DNA of 64,000 bases from NCBI RefSeq assembly GCF_030685535.1, contig NZ_CP131601.1:3205132-3269131 (forward strand). The letters are read 5' to 3'. The stretch is from Photobacterium leiognathi. GTDB taxonomy: Bacteria; Pseudomonadota; Gammaproteobacteria; Enterobacterales; Vibrionaceae. The translations under genes were made by a program, and so were the position numbers. This document shows, one piece after another, positions 12,441-20,562 of this stretch. The notes below the pieces were generated by a model. The model saw nothing but the letters and a program-made list of their open reading frames with translations. It searched no databases and was not told the DNA's origin. Position 1 is the stretch's first letter. Each line of letters begins with the position of its first letter.

Positions 12441-13886
12441 ATGGTTAATTATCGTCCCATACTGTTTGTTCTAGGGTTAGTGCTATCTAAGCTAGCCCTG
12501 TTCATGTACGTGCCGACATTAGTCGCCTTTTTTACAGGTACAGAAGGGTTTATTGATTTCGCTACCGCGGTATTGATCACCCACTCTGTGGCCTTTTTAT
12601 TTTTAACCTTAGGCAAGACTCCTGAATTCAAACTCAGTGTGCGTGATATGTTTTTGATCACTACCTTGGTTTGGACCGTTGCTAGTGCCTTTGCCGCTTT
12701 ACCATTTGTATTTATCAACCACATTAGCTTCACTGATGCCTACTTTGAGACCATGTCAGGGATCACCACCACAGGCTCTACAGTGTTAAGTGGTTTAGAT
12801 GATATGGCACCCAGTATTTTGCTGTGGCGTTCAACCTTACAGTGGTTAGGCGGGGTGGGATTCATCGTGATGGCAGTAGCTATTCTACCGATGCTGAACG
12901 TCGGTGGTATGCGTCTGTTCCAAACTGAATCTTCAGATTGGTCAGATAAAAGCTCACCACGAACCAAAAGCGTAGCGAAGAATATCGTTAATGTTTATCT
13001 CACTTTAACCCTGCTTTGTATCATTTCGTTTATGTTTGCAGGGATGAATACCTTTGATGCTATTAACCATGCTTTCACTACCATTTCGACCAGTGGATAT
13101 TCAACCTCAGACGGCTCAATGAATCACTTCTCGCACAGCGCACAGTGGGTTGCTACTGTCTTTATGTTTGCAGGTGGTTTGCCATTTTTGCTGTTCGTCC
13201 AAGCGTTGAAAAAGCGTCATCCCAAAACCTTATTTGGCGATGCACAGGTAAAAGGCTATGCCTTGTTTGTAACCGTCGCGAGTTTGATTGTGGCAGCCTG
13301 CTTGATCTTCAATAAAGATTATTCAATGATGGATGCGCTACGTTTGTCGTTTTTCAACATTATTTCTGTTGTAACAACCACAGGGTTTGGCTTAGGTGAT
13401 TTCACTGCATGGGGACCACTGCCGAGCATTATTTTTGCTTTCACGCTATTAGTGGGTGCATGTTCAGGCTCAACCAGTGGCGGTATTAAAATCTTCCGTT
13501 TCCAGATCGCTTTTGCCTTATTACGTAAGCAAATCATGCAATCTATCCACCCATCAGCGCTGTTTATCCAGCGTTACAATGGGCGTCCAGTGACAGAAGA
13601 AATTGTCCGCTCAGTGGTCGCTTTAGTACTGACGTTTATAATGACGATCATCTTTATTGCGGCAGTACTTGGTCTGCAAGGACTTGATCCGATCACCAGT
13701 ATTACTGGTGCTGTGACAGCTGTGGCGAACGTTGGTCCGGGTATGGGTGACATCATTGGTCCTACTGGTAACTTTGCCAGCCTACCAGATCTGTCTAAGT
13801 GGACATTAAGCTTAGGAATGTTGATGGGGCGTTTGGAGATCCTAACTGTATTAGTAGTGTTTTCTCCGGCGTTCTGGCGAGATTAA
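12441..13886 (+). CDS. trkH: Potassium transporter membrane subunit TrkH
   Basis: A 481 aa inner-membrane K+ channel subunit with about ten hydrophobic segments. The four pore-loop repeats each contain the expected Thr/Ser-Gly filter sequence: ETMSGITTTGSTV, TTISTSGYSTSD, ISVVTTTGFGLGDF and AVANVGPGMGD. It pairs with TrkA encoded directly upstream. Length agrees with E. coli TrkH (483 aa). Confidence 0.98.
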   Translation: MVNYRPILFVLGLVLSKLALFMYVPTLVAFFTGTEGFIDFATAVLITHSVAFLFLTLGKTPEFKLSVRDMFLITTLVWTVASAFAALPFVFINHISFTDAYFETMSGITTTGSTVLSGLDDMAPSILLWRSTLQWLGGVGFIVMAVAILPMLNVGGMRLFQTESSDWSDKSSPRTKSVAKNIVNVYLTLTLLCIISFMFAGMNTFDAINHAFTTISTSGYSTSDGSMNHFSHSAQWVATVFMFAGGLPFLLFVQALKKRHPKTLFGDAQVKGYALFVTVASLIVAACLIFNKDYSMMDALRLSFFNIISVVTTTGFGLGDFTAWGPLPSIIFAFTLLVGACSGSTSGGIKIFRFQIAFALLRKQIMQSIHPSALFIQRYNGRPVTEEIVRSVVALVLTFIMTIIFIAAVLGLQGLDPITSITGAVTAVANVGPGMGDIIGPTGNFASLPDLSKWTLSLGMLMGRLEILTVLVVFSPAFWRD

Positions 13887-13902
13887 TTGAAAGTATAAAA
13901 AC

Positions 13903-13932
13903 AAAAGAGAGCGCAGTGCGCTCTCTTTTTTT
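13903..13932. terminator. Bidirectional terminator between trkH and the hemolysin III gene
   Basis: Perfect stem AAAAGAGAGCGC / GCGCTCTCTTTT with a 3 nt loop, serving two convergent genes. Confidence 0.9.
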
Positions 13933-13948
13933 ATCTTAAATATTTAAA

Positions 13949-14611
13949 TCACGACACTGGATTAACGTAAAAATAAATCGCGCAGAAATGGCAAATCGAG
14001 CCACCTAATACAAACAAATGCCAAATCGCATGATTGTAGGGAATGCGTTTATTAACGTAAAAAATCACCCCAAGTGAGTAGATAACACCACCTAATGCCA
14101 GCAGCACCAAACCACCTGTAGAGAGCGAAATTGCTAACTGATAGATCACAATCAGCGATAACCACCCCATGGTGAGATAGGTGATCAAAGAGAGCTTTTT
14201 AAACCGATATACAAAAGCAATTTTGGCAATAATCCCGATCAAAGCCAGAGCCCAAATCACCGTCATCAAACCGATAGCTAAAGGAGTGCGTAAAGCAATC
14301 AATAAGAAAGGGGTATAAGTACCTGCAATCAATAAATAAATCGCACAGTGATCAAAGGTCTTCAATGCACGCTTGGCTTTCGGCGAAGACACGGAGTGAT
14401 ATAAGGTTGATGCCAGATAGAGCAGTATCATACTCACGGCATAGACGGTATAACTCACAATGCTTAACGTATCGGCATTCAGCGCAAATGCTTTCTCTAG
14501 CAAGAGATATAAACCAAACAAACCAAACAGTAAGCCAATACCATGACTAATACTGTTTGCTGCTTCTTCTGCAACTGAATACCCCGATTCGGTTGCGACT
14601 GCTTTACCCAT
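13949..14611 (-). CDS. Hemolysin III / YqfA-type PAQR-fold membrane protein
   Basis: About 220 aa with seven predicted membrane spans and the family hallmarks: ANSISHGIG near the N-terminus (metal-site His), STLYHS after the second span (Ser and His), and [18 protein letters not shown] at the C-terminus with the remaining His residues. These residues form the zinc site seen in the PAQR/CREST superfamily. I chose ATG 14611 because GAGGAAG stands about 8 nt before it; an in-frame ATG at 14635 would add eight basic residues. The cellular role is not established despite the name. Confidence 0.88.
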   Translation of the reverse strand: MGKAVATESGYSVAEEAANSISHGIGLLFGLFGLYLLLEKAFALNADTLSIVSYTVYAVSMILLYLASTLYHSVSSPKAKRALKTFDHCAIYLLIAGTYTPFLLIALRTPLAIGLMTVIWALALIGIIAKIAFVYRFKKLSLITYLTMGWLSLIVIYQLAISLSTGGLVLLALGGVIYSLGVIFYVNKRIPYNHAIWHLFVLGGSICHFCAIYFYVNPVS

Positions 14612-14742
14612 TGTTCTTCTTCCTCTACCCGACATGACATCATGACTTTGTAATTATTCACTCAGCTTACACTTGTAAGCTGAAAATTAGCAAGAGAGGA
14701 TGTGTGATATTTGTATTTCCGATAGTAAAAGTTGTAAGCAAT

Positions 14743-14768
14743 AAAAAACGGAGCATTTAGCTCCGTTT
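14743..14768 (-). terminator. Terminator of the GntR-family gene
   Basis: Stem AAACGGAGC / GCTCCGTTT with a short loop, and a T run on the minus strand. It lies 7 bp beyond the gntR-family stop codon. Confidence 0.8.
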
Positions 14769-14774
14769 CTCTGA

Positions 14775-15455
14775 TCACTTATTTAATAAGGATAATGTGG
14801 CTTGGCGTGCAGCATCAGGATCGCGGGCAATAATGCTATCGACAATCTGCTGGTGAGCATCAAGTTTTAAAATGCGCTTACGTGTTACGACACGGAAGTA
14901 ATTTTCAAACACTGCTTTAAATAAGTTACCAAATGGACTGATAAAGTGATTACCAGAAGCAAAATAGATCAACTGGTGGAATCGCGTATCCACTTCAATC
15001 CAATGTTCTTGATCGAAGTTTTCACCCATTTGGTGCATTTCTGCTAGTAACTCTTGCAACTCTCGACGTTCTTCATCAGTTGCATGAATTGCCGCTAATG
15101 CGGCCGCTTCTGGCTCTAACATCAAACGTGCTTGCTGATATTCTGTCAGTAACTCAGAATCAGCATCGAAATCTAACCAAGCTAATAAATCTTGATCTAA
15201 GTAATTCCAGTTCTTTTTTGGCATCACGCGCGTACCAATGCGCGGACGTGGCAATACCATTCCCTTGGCAGCCAACATTTTGATTGCCTCACGAACAGCT
15301 GTACGGCTTACACCATACATTTCACCTAATTCGACTTCACCCGGCAAAATATCACCTGGTGCCGTTTCGCCCGCCAAAATACGACGACCGATAGATTCGG
15401 CTAATCGATAAGATAAGTTTCGGTTGGCAACAATACGTCGCTGCTCCTGCTCCAT
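14775..15455 (-). CDS. GntR/FadR-family transcriptional regulator (FCD domain)
   Basis: About 226 aa. The N-terminal winged helix shows GDILPGEVELGEMYGVSR followed by TAVREAIKMLAAKGMV; the C-terminal FCD ligand-binding domain spans about residues 85-220 with a conserved Arg-Glu-His pattern (ARLMLEPEAAALAA, DTRFHQLIYFASGN). The NWNYLDQDLLAWL segment resembles sugar-acid regulators such as DgoR. I chose ATG 15455, preceded by GAGAGGA, over an upstream ATG that would begin inside the putative operator. No metabolic gene is adjacent, so the regulon is unknown. It is probably autoregulated through the inverted repeat just upstream. Confidence 0.9.
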   Translation of the reverse strand: MEQEQRRIVANRNLSYRLAESIGRRILAGETAPGDILPGEVELGEMYGVSRTAVREAIKMLAAKGMVLPRPRIGTRVMPKKNWNYLDQDLLAWLDFDADSELLTEYQQARLMLEPEAAALAAIHATDEERRELQELLAEMHQMGENFDQEHWIEVDTRFHQLIYFASGNHFISPFGNLFKAVFENYFRVVTRKRILKLDAHQQIVDSIIARDPDAARQATLSLLNK

Positions 15456-15484
15456 ACATCCTCTCCCAAGGCTTTCTTTTATAA

Positions 15485-15508
15485 TATGGATGTTCCATAC
15501 AATATGGA
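15485..15508. promoter_or_regulatory. Inverted repeat upstream of the GntR gene, likely its operator
   Basis: A perfect inverted repeat TATGGA-TGT-TCCATA lies at 15485-15499, with a third half-site TATGGA at 15503-15508. It sits about 30 bp upstream of the regulator's start codon, a position suited to autorepression. The match to this regulator is inference. Confidence 0.6.
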
Positions 15509-15802
15509 CTGTGTAACACAAACGGCGTATTACAACATAAACAAATGTGAATACATCGAGCTAAGTAGCTTTATACAGCTATTTTTTTGCGTTGTGCTGA
15601 TTCATCCGTCTCAACGCTTCAATATTAGCATTTTACTGGCTACTTTTTGCTCGACTTTTGAAATCGCTATTGCTATTCTCAGCACAAATTGATTAATAGC
15701 CAAGCGATATTCTGATGGATGGGGTAAACCCAGTAGGGAATGTTCCCTTCAGTTATCAGCTTACAACTTCCGGCCAAGGATGAGCCTGACAATAGGTGAT
15801 TT

Positions 15803-16003
15803 ATGCGACCAGCATCTCCCGTCAGGTATGCAAGTACCCATCGTAGTCCTTCTCGTTACCGAACAACCGCGCATGCGCCACATTTTAAAACGAAAAAAGC
15901 AGCCGTTACTGAAATTTCGTTAACCAATAACGATATCGCATTAAAACGCGAGCAGTTTGACGAACAAACTCTGACATCACCACTCGCTAAAAAGACGGCG
16001 TGA
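15803..16003 (+). CDS. Small basic protein of unknown function (66 aa)
   Basis: A short frame with a plausible ribosome site (AGGTGA, 5-6 nt before the ATG), ending 22 bp before a good terminator. The product starts MRPASPVRYASTHRSPSRYR, is rich in Arg, Ser and Thr in its first half, and is more ordinary in its second half. I do not recognise it. The leader (15715-15802) holds two short stems, GGG-TAAA-CCC and GGGAA-TG-TTCCC, so the transcript may instead be a structured RNA. Confidence 0.45.
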   Translation: MRPASPVRYASTHRSPSRYRTTAHAPHFKTKKAAVTEISLTNNDIALKREQFDEQTLTSPLAKKTA

Positions 16004-16024
16004 TCATAAATAAATCATTTCTAT

Positions 16025-16050
16025 AAAGCAGCCTCCGCTGCTTTTTTTTA
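16025..16050 (+). terminator. Terminator after the 66 aa frame
   Basis: Stem AAAGCAGC / GCTGCTTT with a 4 nt loop and a run of eight T. It shows that a plus-strand transcript ends here. Confidence 0.85.
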
Positions 16051-16177
16051 CTTTCTTTTGTCATTGCTAAGCATAACAACAGATTGTATCCCTACCGACT
16101 TTGTTATAGTTTATCCCTATTAAAATTATGACAATTAAATCGTGTAACGATTACTCAGCCCGAAACACGGAGTAACT

Positions 16178-16444
16178 ATGAAAACGCATCGCGTTAATGA
16201 GCTCATCGAACTTATTCACCCTGAGTGGCAAAAAGATCCCGATCTAAACTTGGTTGAATTTATTCTAAAACTTGCCAAAGAAGCCCAATACGACGGTCCT
16301 TTAGAATCACTTACTGATGATGTACTGATTTATCACCTAAAAATGCGTAACAGTGATAAAGACGCGATGATCCCAGGTATTGCAAAAGATTGCGAAGATG
16401 ACTTCAAAACAGCAATCTTACGTGCTCGCGGTATCATTAAGTAA
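16178..16444 (+). CDS. yihD: YihD family protein (DUF1040)
   Basis: An 88 aa protein with the family start [25 protein letters not shown] and the conserved core [14 protein letters not shown] near residue 48. E. coli YihD is almost the same length and lies near srkA and dsbA; here those genes are about 22 kb away. Function unknown. It is a monocistronic unit, with a terminator upstream and one downstream. Confidence 0.92.
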   Translation: MKTHRVNELIELIHPEWQKDPDLNLVEFILKLAKEAQYDGPLESLTDDVLIYHLKMRNSDKDAMIPGIAKDCEDDFKTAILRARGIIK

Positions 16445-16477
16445 CCCGACAATTATCGTACAAATTACCCAGTATTC

Positions 16478-16507
16478 AAAAAGCCAGTTTTCACACTGGC
16501 TTTTTTT
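16478..16507 (+). terminator. Terminator after yihD
   Basis: Stem AAAGCCAGT / ACTGGCTTT with a 6 nt loop followed by a T run. Confidence 0.85.
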
Positions 16508-16642
16508 GTGTCCAATATCCTCAATCACGAGATTCACCCTATATCCTTCTGCCTTTATTAGGCTTTATAGTTATTTTTAGATAAAAATTATGCCATTTGT
16601 GCATATTTATCATTGATCGATTACATTTTAAAAAGTTATACT

Positions 16643-16681
16643 AAGTTTCAAATCGAAACTTAAAGTATCATTTCAAAACTT
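16643..16681 (+). promoter_or_regulatory. Putative DeoR-type operator before the regulator-glmS operon
   Basis: Perfect inverted repeat AAGTTTC-AAATC-GAAACTT at 16643-16661, followed by a further half-site (TTTCAAAACTT) directly before the start codon. The TTTC...GAAA form is typical of DeoR/GlpR-family operators. Its place upstream of a DeoR-type gene suggests autoregulation of the operon that includes glmS. The assignment is inference. Confidence 0.6.
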
Positions 16682-17455
16682 ATGTCTAAGCGTAATACTC
16701 AGCAACGTCGCCACGCCATTGCGGCGATGGTCAGTGCTGAAGGTGAAGTCAGTGTTGATGTATTGGCTAGCCACTTTTCTACTTCCGAAGTTACTATCCG
16801 TAAAGATCTCGCGGCATTAGAAAGCTCTGGTTTATTGCTACGTCGTTATGGTGGCGCGATTTCAATGCCAAGTGAAATTGTCTCTACTGATTCTGCTGAA
16901 AAAGTTTCAGAACGAAAGCAAGCGATCGCATTAGCGGCTTCTGAGCTTATTCGCGATCACAATCGCATCATTGTTGATTGTGGTAGTACAACAGCAGCAT
17001 TAATTAATTTGCTAGGCACTAAGCAAGGGCTAGTGGTTATGACGAACTCTTTGCAAGTAGCGAACGCATTAAATGCATTAGAGAACGAACCTACGCTGTT
17101 GATGACTGGCGGTACATGGGATCCCCATTCTGAATCTTTCCAAGGTAAAGTCGCAGAATCAGTACTGCGATCTTACGATTTTGATCAGCTCTTTATTGGC
17201 GCGGATGGTATTGATATTGCTCGTGGTACTACGACCTTCAATGAGCTAACAGGATTAAGCCGTGTGATGGCTGAGGTATCGCGAGAAGTCGTGGTGATGA
17301 TTGAGTCATGCAAGATTGGACGAAAAATTCCTAATTTAGAGCTGGCATGGCAAGGAGTAAGTACTCTTATCACTGATGACGGCATGAGTGATGAAGATAC
17401 AACAGCAATTGAGCAACAAGGTGTACGAGTGATCCGTGCCTGTTGTGAACGATAA
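16682..17455 (+). CDS. DeoR/GlpR-family regulator linked to glmS
   Basis: A 257 aa protein with an N-terminal DeoR helix-turn-helix (VDVLASHFSTSEVTIRKDLAALESSGLLLRRYGGA read in two parts, residues 23-57) and a C-terminal sugar-phosphate sensor domain showing IVDCGSTTAALINLL, LLMTGGTW and QLFIGADGID. It is 23 bp upstream of glmS on the same strand, an arrangement common in Vibrionaceae. It probably senses an amino-sugar phosphate and controls glmS expression; this is inference from context. It starts close to the half-site repeat, so its leader is short. Confidence 0.9.
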   Translation: MSKRNTQQRRHAIAAMVSAEGEVSVDVLASHFSTSEVTIRKDLAALESSGLLLRRYGGAISMPSEIVSTDSAEKVSERKQAIALAASELIRDHNRIIVDCGSTTAALINLLGTKQGLVVMTNSLQVANALNALENEPTLLMTGGTWDPHSESFQGKVAESVLRSYDFDQLFIGADGIDIARGTTTFNELTGLSRVMAEVSREVVVMIESCKIGRKIPNLELAWQGVSTLITDDGMSDEDTTAIEQQGVRVIRACCER

Positions 17456-17478
17456 CAAGTAGTAAAGGATAGACCGTT

Positions 17479-19311
17479 ATGTGTGGGATTGTCGGTGCGG
17501 TAGCACAGCGTGATGTGGCAGAAATTTTAATCGAAGGTTTACGTCGTTTAGAATATCGTGGTTATGACTCAGCAGGTATTGCCGTTGTTGAAGATCAGCA
17601 ACTTCAGCGTGTGAGACGAATGGGTAAAGTACAAGCCTTAGCTGAAGCCGTTGAGGCAACGCCTTTACTTGGCGGTACAGGTATTGCACATACGCGTTGG
17701 GCAACCCATGGCGAGCCATCAAAATCTAATGCTCACCCGCACACTTCTGGCGAACAAATCGCTATTGTTCATAACGGTATTATTGAAAATCACCAAGCAT
17801 TACGTGAGCTATTACAACAACGTGGTTACGTGTTTAGCTCTCAAACCGATACTGAAGTGATTGCTCACTTGGTGGAATGGGAACTGCGTTCTGCTACGTC
17901 GTTACTTGAAGCAGTACAGAAAACAGTAACACAATTAGAAGGTGCTTACGGCACTGTTGTGATGGATAGTCGCGATCCCGAGCGCATTGTCGTAGCACGC
18001 TCTGGCAGTCCGTTAGTGATTGGTTTGGGTGTGGGTGAGAACTTCATTGCTTCTGATCAATTAGCGTTATTGAATGTGACGCGACGCTTTATGTTTTTAG
18101 AAGAAGGTGATGTTGCCGAAGTCACTCGTCGCTCTATTTCGGTATTTAATCAAGCGGGTGAGCAAGTTGAACGTGCGGTGACAGAATCGAATGTTCAACA
18201 TGATGCGGCTGATAAAGGTACTTTTCGCCACTATATGCAAAAAGAGATCTTTGAGCAGCCAAGTGCCTTGATCAACACCATGGAAGGTAGGATCAGCAAT
18301 GATAAAGTGATCATTGAAAGTTTTGGCAGCGATGCGAAAACGATCTTTGATAAAGTCGAGCATATCCAGATCATTGCCTGTGGTACTTCATACAACGCGG
18401 GTATGGTCGCGCGTTACTGGTTTGAATCCATTGCTGGTATTAGTTGTGATGTTGAAATTGCGTCAGAGTTTCGATACCGCAAGTTTGTTACCAGACCAAA
18501 CAGCTTATTGCTGACCCTATCTCAGTCTGGTGAAACAGCAGATACTTTAGCCGCCCTTCGATTAGCACAAGAGAAAGGCTATATGGCAGCGATGACGATT
18601 TGCAACGTGGCGGGCTCATCATTGGTGCGTGAATCTGATTTAGTCTTTATGACTCGTGCTGGGGCTGAGATTGGAGTGGCATCGACCAAAGCTTTCACTA
18701 CTCAATTAATTTCGTTGTTGATGTTGGTAACGGCATTGGGTAAACAGCAAGGGAAAATTGACTCCCAAAAAGAGCGTCAAATTGTTCATGCAATGCAGCA
18801 ATTGCCAAGCTACATAGAAAAAGCACTGACCCTTGATAACCCGATAGAGCAATTAGCGGAAGAGTTTAGCGACAAACACCACGCACTCTTTCTTGGTCGT
18901 GGTGAGTTCTACCCTATTGCAGTGGAAGCCTCACTTAAGCTTAAAGAGATTTCGTACATTCACGCTGAAGCTTATGCTGCTGGTGAGTTAAAACATGGCC
19001 CATTAGCACTGATTGATGCCGATATGCCTGTGATTGTGGTTGCACCAACTAATGATTTATTAGAAAAGCTTAAATCCAATATTGAAGAAGTACGGGCTCG
19101 CGGTGGTTTACTGTATGTCTTTGCTGATAGTGAAGCAGGTTTTGAAGCAACGGAAGGGATGAAAATCATCACCATGCCAAGTGTGGATGAAATTATCGCC
19201 CCGATTTTCTACACCATACCGATGCAGTTGCTCGCGTATCATGTTGCTCTTATTAAAGGTACTGATGTTGATCAGCCACGAAATTTGGCAAAAGCGGTGA
19301 CTGTTGAGTAA
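17479..19311 (+). CDS. glmS: Glutamine-fructose-6-phosphate aminotransferase (isomerizing)
   Basis: A 610 aa enzyme that makes glucosamine-6-phosphate from fructose-6-phosphate and glutamine, the first step of UDP-GlcNAc synthesis; GlmU in this window does the last two steps. The N-terminal Ntn glutaminase domain starts MCGIVGAV, with Cys2 as nucleophile, and has [12 protein letters not shown] and [10 protein letters not shown]. Two SIS isomerase domains follow ([37 protein letters not shown]) and the C-terminus ends [13 protein letters not shown]. It is complete. Its 3' end is the conserved attTn7 region, and no Tn7-like element is inserted there. Confidence 0.98.
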   Translation: MCGIVGAVAQRDVAEILIEGLRRLEYRGYDSAGIAVVEDQQLQRVRRMGKVQALAEAVEATPLLGGTGIAHTRWATHGEPSKSNAHPHTSGEQIAIVHNGIIENHQALRELLQQRGYVFSSQTDTEVIAHLVEWELRSATSLLEAVQKTVTQLEGAYGTVVMDSRDPERIVVARSGSPLVIGLGVGENFIASDQLALLNVTRRFMFLEEGDVAEVTRRSISVFNQAGEQVERAVTESNVQHDAADKGTFRHYMQKEIFEQPSALINTMEGRISNDKVIIESFGSDAKTIFDKVEHIQIIACGTSYNAGMVARYWFESIAGISCDVEIASEFRYRKFVTRPNSLLLTLSQSGETADTLAALRLAQEKGYMAAMTICNVAGSSLVRESDLVFMTRAGAEIGVASTKAFTTQLISLLMLVTALGKQQGKIDSQKERQIVHAMQQLPSYIEKALTLDNPIEQLAEEFSDKHHALFLGRGEFYPIAVEASLKLKEISYIHAEAYAAGELKHGPLALIDADMPVIVVAPTNDLLEKLKSNIEEVRARGGLLYVFADSEAGFEATEGMKIITMPSVDEIIAPIFYTIPMQLLAYHVALIKGTDVDQPRNLAKAVTVE

Positions 19312-19330
19312 TTAAAATCGAGCATCACTG

Positions 19331-19358
19331 AAAAGACGCAGCAATGCGTCTTTTTTAT
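19331..19358 (+). terminator. Terminator after glmS
   Basis: Stem AAAAGACGCA / TGCGTCTTTT with a 4 nt loop and T run, 19 bp beyond the glmS stop. Confidence 0.88.
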
Positions 19359-19557
19359 TTTTACTGATTATCATCTTTGTTGCGAAATACAAAAATGTCT
19401 GCATTTCCATACAATGTGCAATTCAAATTAAGAATAATCTTCTACTCTAATTTTATCTGTTTGTTTTTAAAAAATAAAAAAAGCTGACAAATTGGCTCAT
19501 CATCTGCACAGCTGTAAATAAGCATAATATTCTTCGCAGTGTGATTGGAGGAGAAGC

Positions 19558-19935
19558 ATGACCGAGCCTAAGACCAAAATTGCCGCACGGATCAAAGAAG
19601 CAAGAGAGTGGAAAGGTTTGACTCAAGTGCATATGGCTCAGCAATTAAAAGTTGCTCGTCAAACCTATCTTGATTTGGAAACAGGAAAAACAGAGCCGAA
19701 AGTTCGTCTACTTTCTGAAATATCGGAAATTACTGAGCGTCCACTGACGTGGTTTGTTTATGGTGATGAAGGAATAGAGATATTAGAAAGCGAATATAAA
19801 GAAGAGATAGATCGACTATTACAATTTTTCAGTCGCTTACCTCACTCTGCTCGCCATATTATTTTGCAGCAATGTATTAATCTCGCCAGTTTTATGGCGG
19901 AGTACACACGTGCGCTGACACATAAAAATAAATAA
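19558..19935 (+). CDS. Cro/CI-type HTH regulator, paralogue 1
   Basis: A 125 aa protein. Residues 8-65 form an HTH_3 domain (KEAREWKGLTQVHMAQQL, then VARQTYLDLETGKTEPK). The remaining 60 residues are helical and lack a protease or known ligand domain. A strong ribosome site (GGAGGAG) precedes the ATG. It is a clear paralogue of the next gene: EAREWKG, ARQTYLDLE and GKTEP are shared. Targets unknown. Phage, plasmid and toxin-antitoxin regulators can look like this, but no partner toxin is adjacent. Confidence 0.85.
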   Translation: MTEPKTKIAARIKEAREWKGLTQVHMAQQLKVARQTYLDLETGKTEPKVRLLSEISEITERPLTWFVYGDEGIEILESEYKEEIDRLLQFFSRLPHSARHIILQQCINLASFMAEYTRALTHKNK

Positions 19936-20099
19936 ATTATCATCGATTTTAGTGTCTTATTTGCTGTTCATTTCTGGCTTTTGATTGCCTTGTTTTATTT
20001 GCACTAATGATGCCTTGTCACACTTTTACATTGATACCCATAGACATATTTTGGGGTGAAGAATAACGTAGCAAACTACTTAGATTTAATACGGTATTG

Positions 20100-20495
20100 A
20101 TGTCTATTATGAGTGACGTACCCCCTACTAATAAGATAAATAATACCGACCAGCAAATGGTACAATTGGCGCTGAAAATTCGTGAAGCGCGAGAGTGGAA
20201 AGGGATCACCCAAGTCGCCATGGCAAAGCAGCTTGGTGTGGCTCGTCAGACGTACCTAGATCTAGAATCAGGTAAAACTGAGCCAAGAGTGTTGATGTTA
20301 TTAAATATAGCTAAAATCACCGGACGGTCGCTGAGTTGGTTTCTTTATGATGACGGTAATCCCGAGTATGGTGATATTAACCGTTTATCGATGCTATATG
20401 CGCAAATGCCTTCTCCATTGCGCTATAAGATGGTAGAGCAAAATATCAACTTGATCTCATCTTGCCTTGAATATGCACTTGATAAACATCAGTGA
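20100..20495 (+). CDS. Cro/CI-type HTH regulator, paralogue 2
   Basis: About 131 aa, with the same architecture as the preceding gene: HTH_3 domain at about residues 25-80 (IREAREWKGITQVAMAKQLG, ARQTYLDLESGKTEPR), then a short helical tail (LRYKMVEQNINLISSCLEYAL). The two tails also align (both have a Q-x-x-NL segment), so the pair arose by duplication of a whole gene. ATG 20100 is the chosen start; a second ATG 9 bp later is possible. It ends at a strong terminator shared with ilvA. Confidence 0.84.
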   Translation: MSIMSDVPPTNKINNTDQQMVQLALKIREAREWKGITQVAMAKQLGVARQTYLDLESGKTEPRVLMLLNIAKITGRSLSWFLYDDGNPEYGDINRLSMLYAQMPSPLRYKMVEQNINLISSCLEYALDKHQ

Positions 20496-20515
20496 ATGTC
20501 GATTAATGGGATAAT

Positions 20516-20544
20516 AAAAAAAGCAGCGTTCGCTGCTTTTTTTA
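20516..20544. terminator. Bidirectional terminator between HTH paralogue 2 and ilvA
   Basis: Stem AAAAAAGCAGCG / CGCTGCTTTTTT with a 2 nt loop. It also ends the ilv operon on the minus strand. Confidence 0.88.
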
Positions 20545-20562
20545 TTTAAATGCTCAGTGCTT

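Noticed and set aside
19312..19557. Tn7-like insertion at attTn7 downstream of glmS.
   Set aside because: glmS ends normally with its own terminator, and no transposition genes or end repeats follow.
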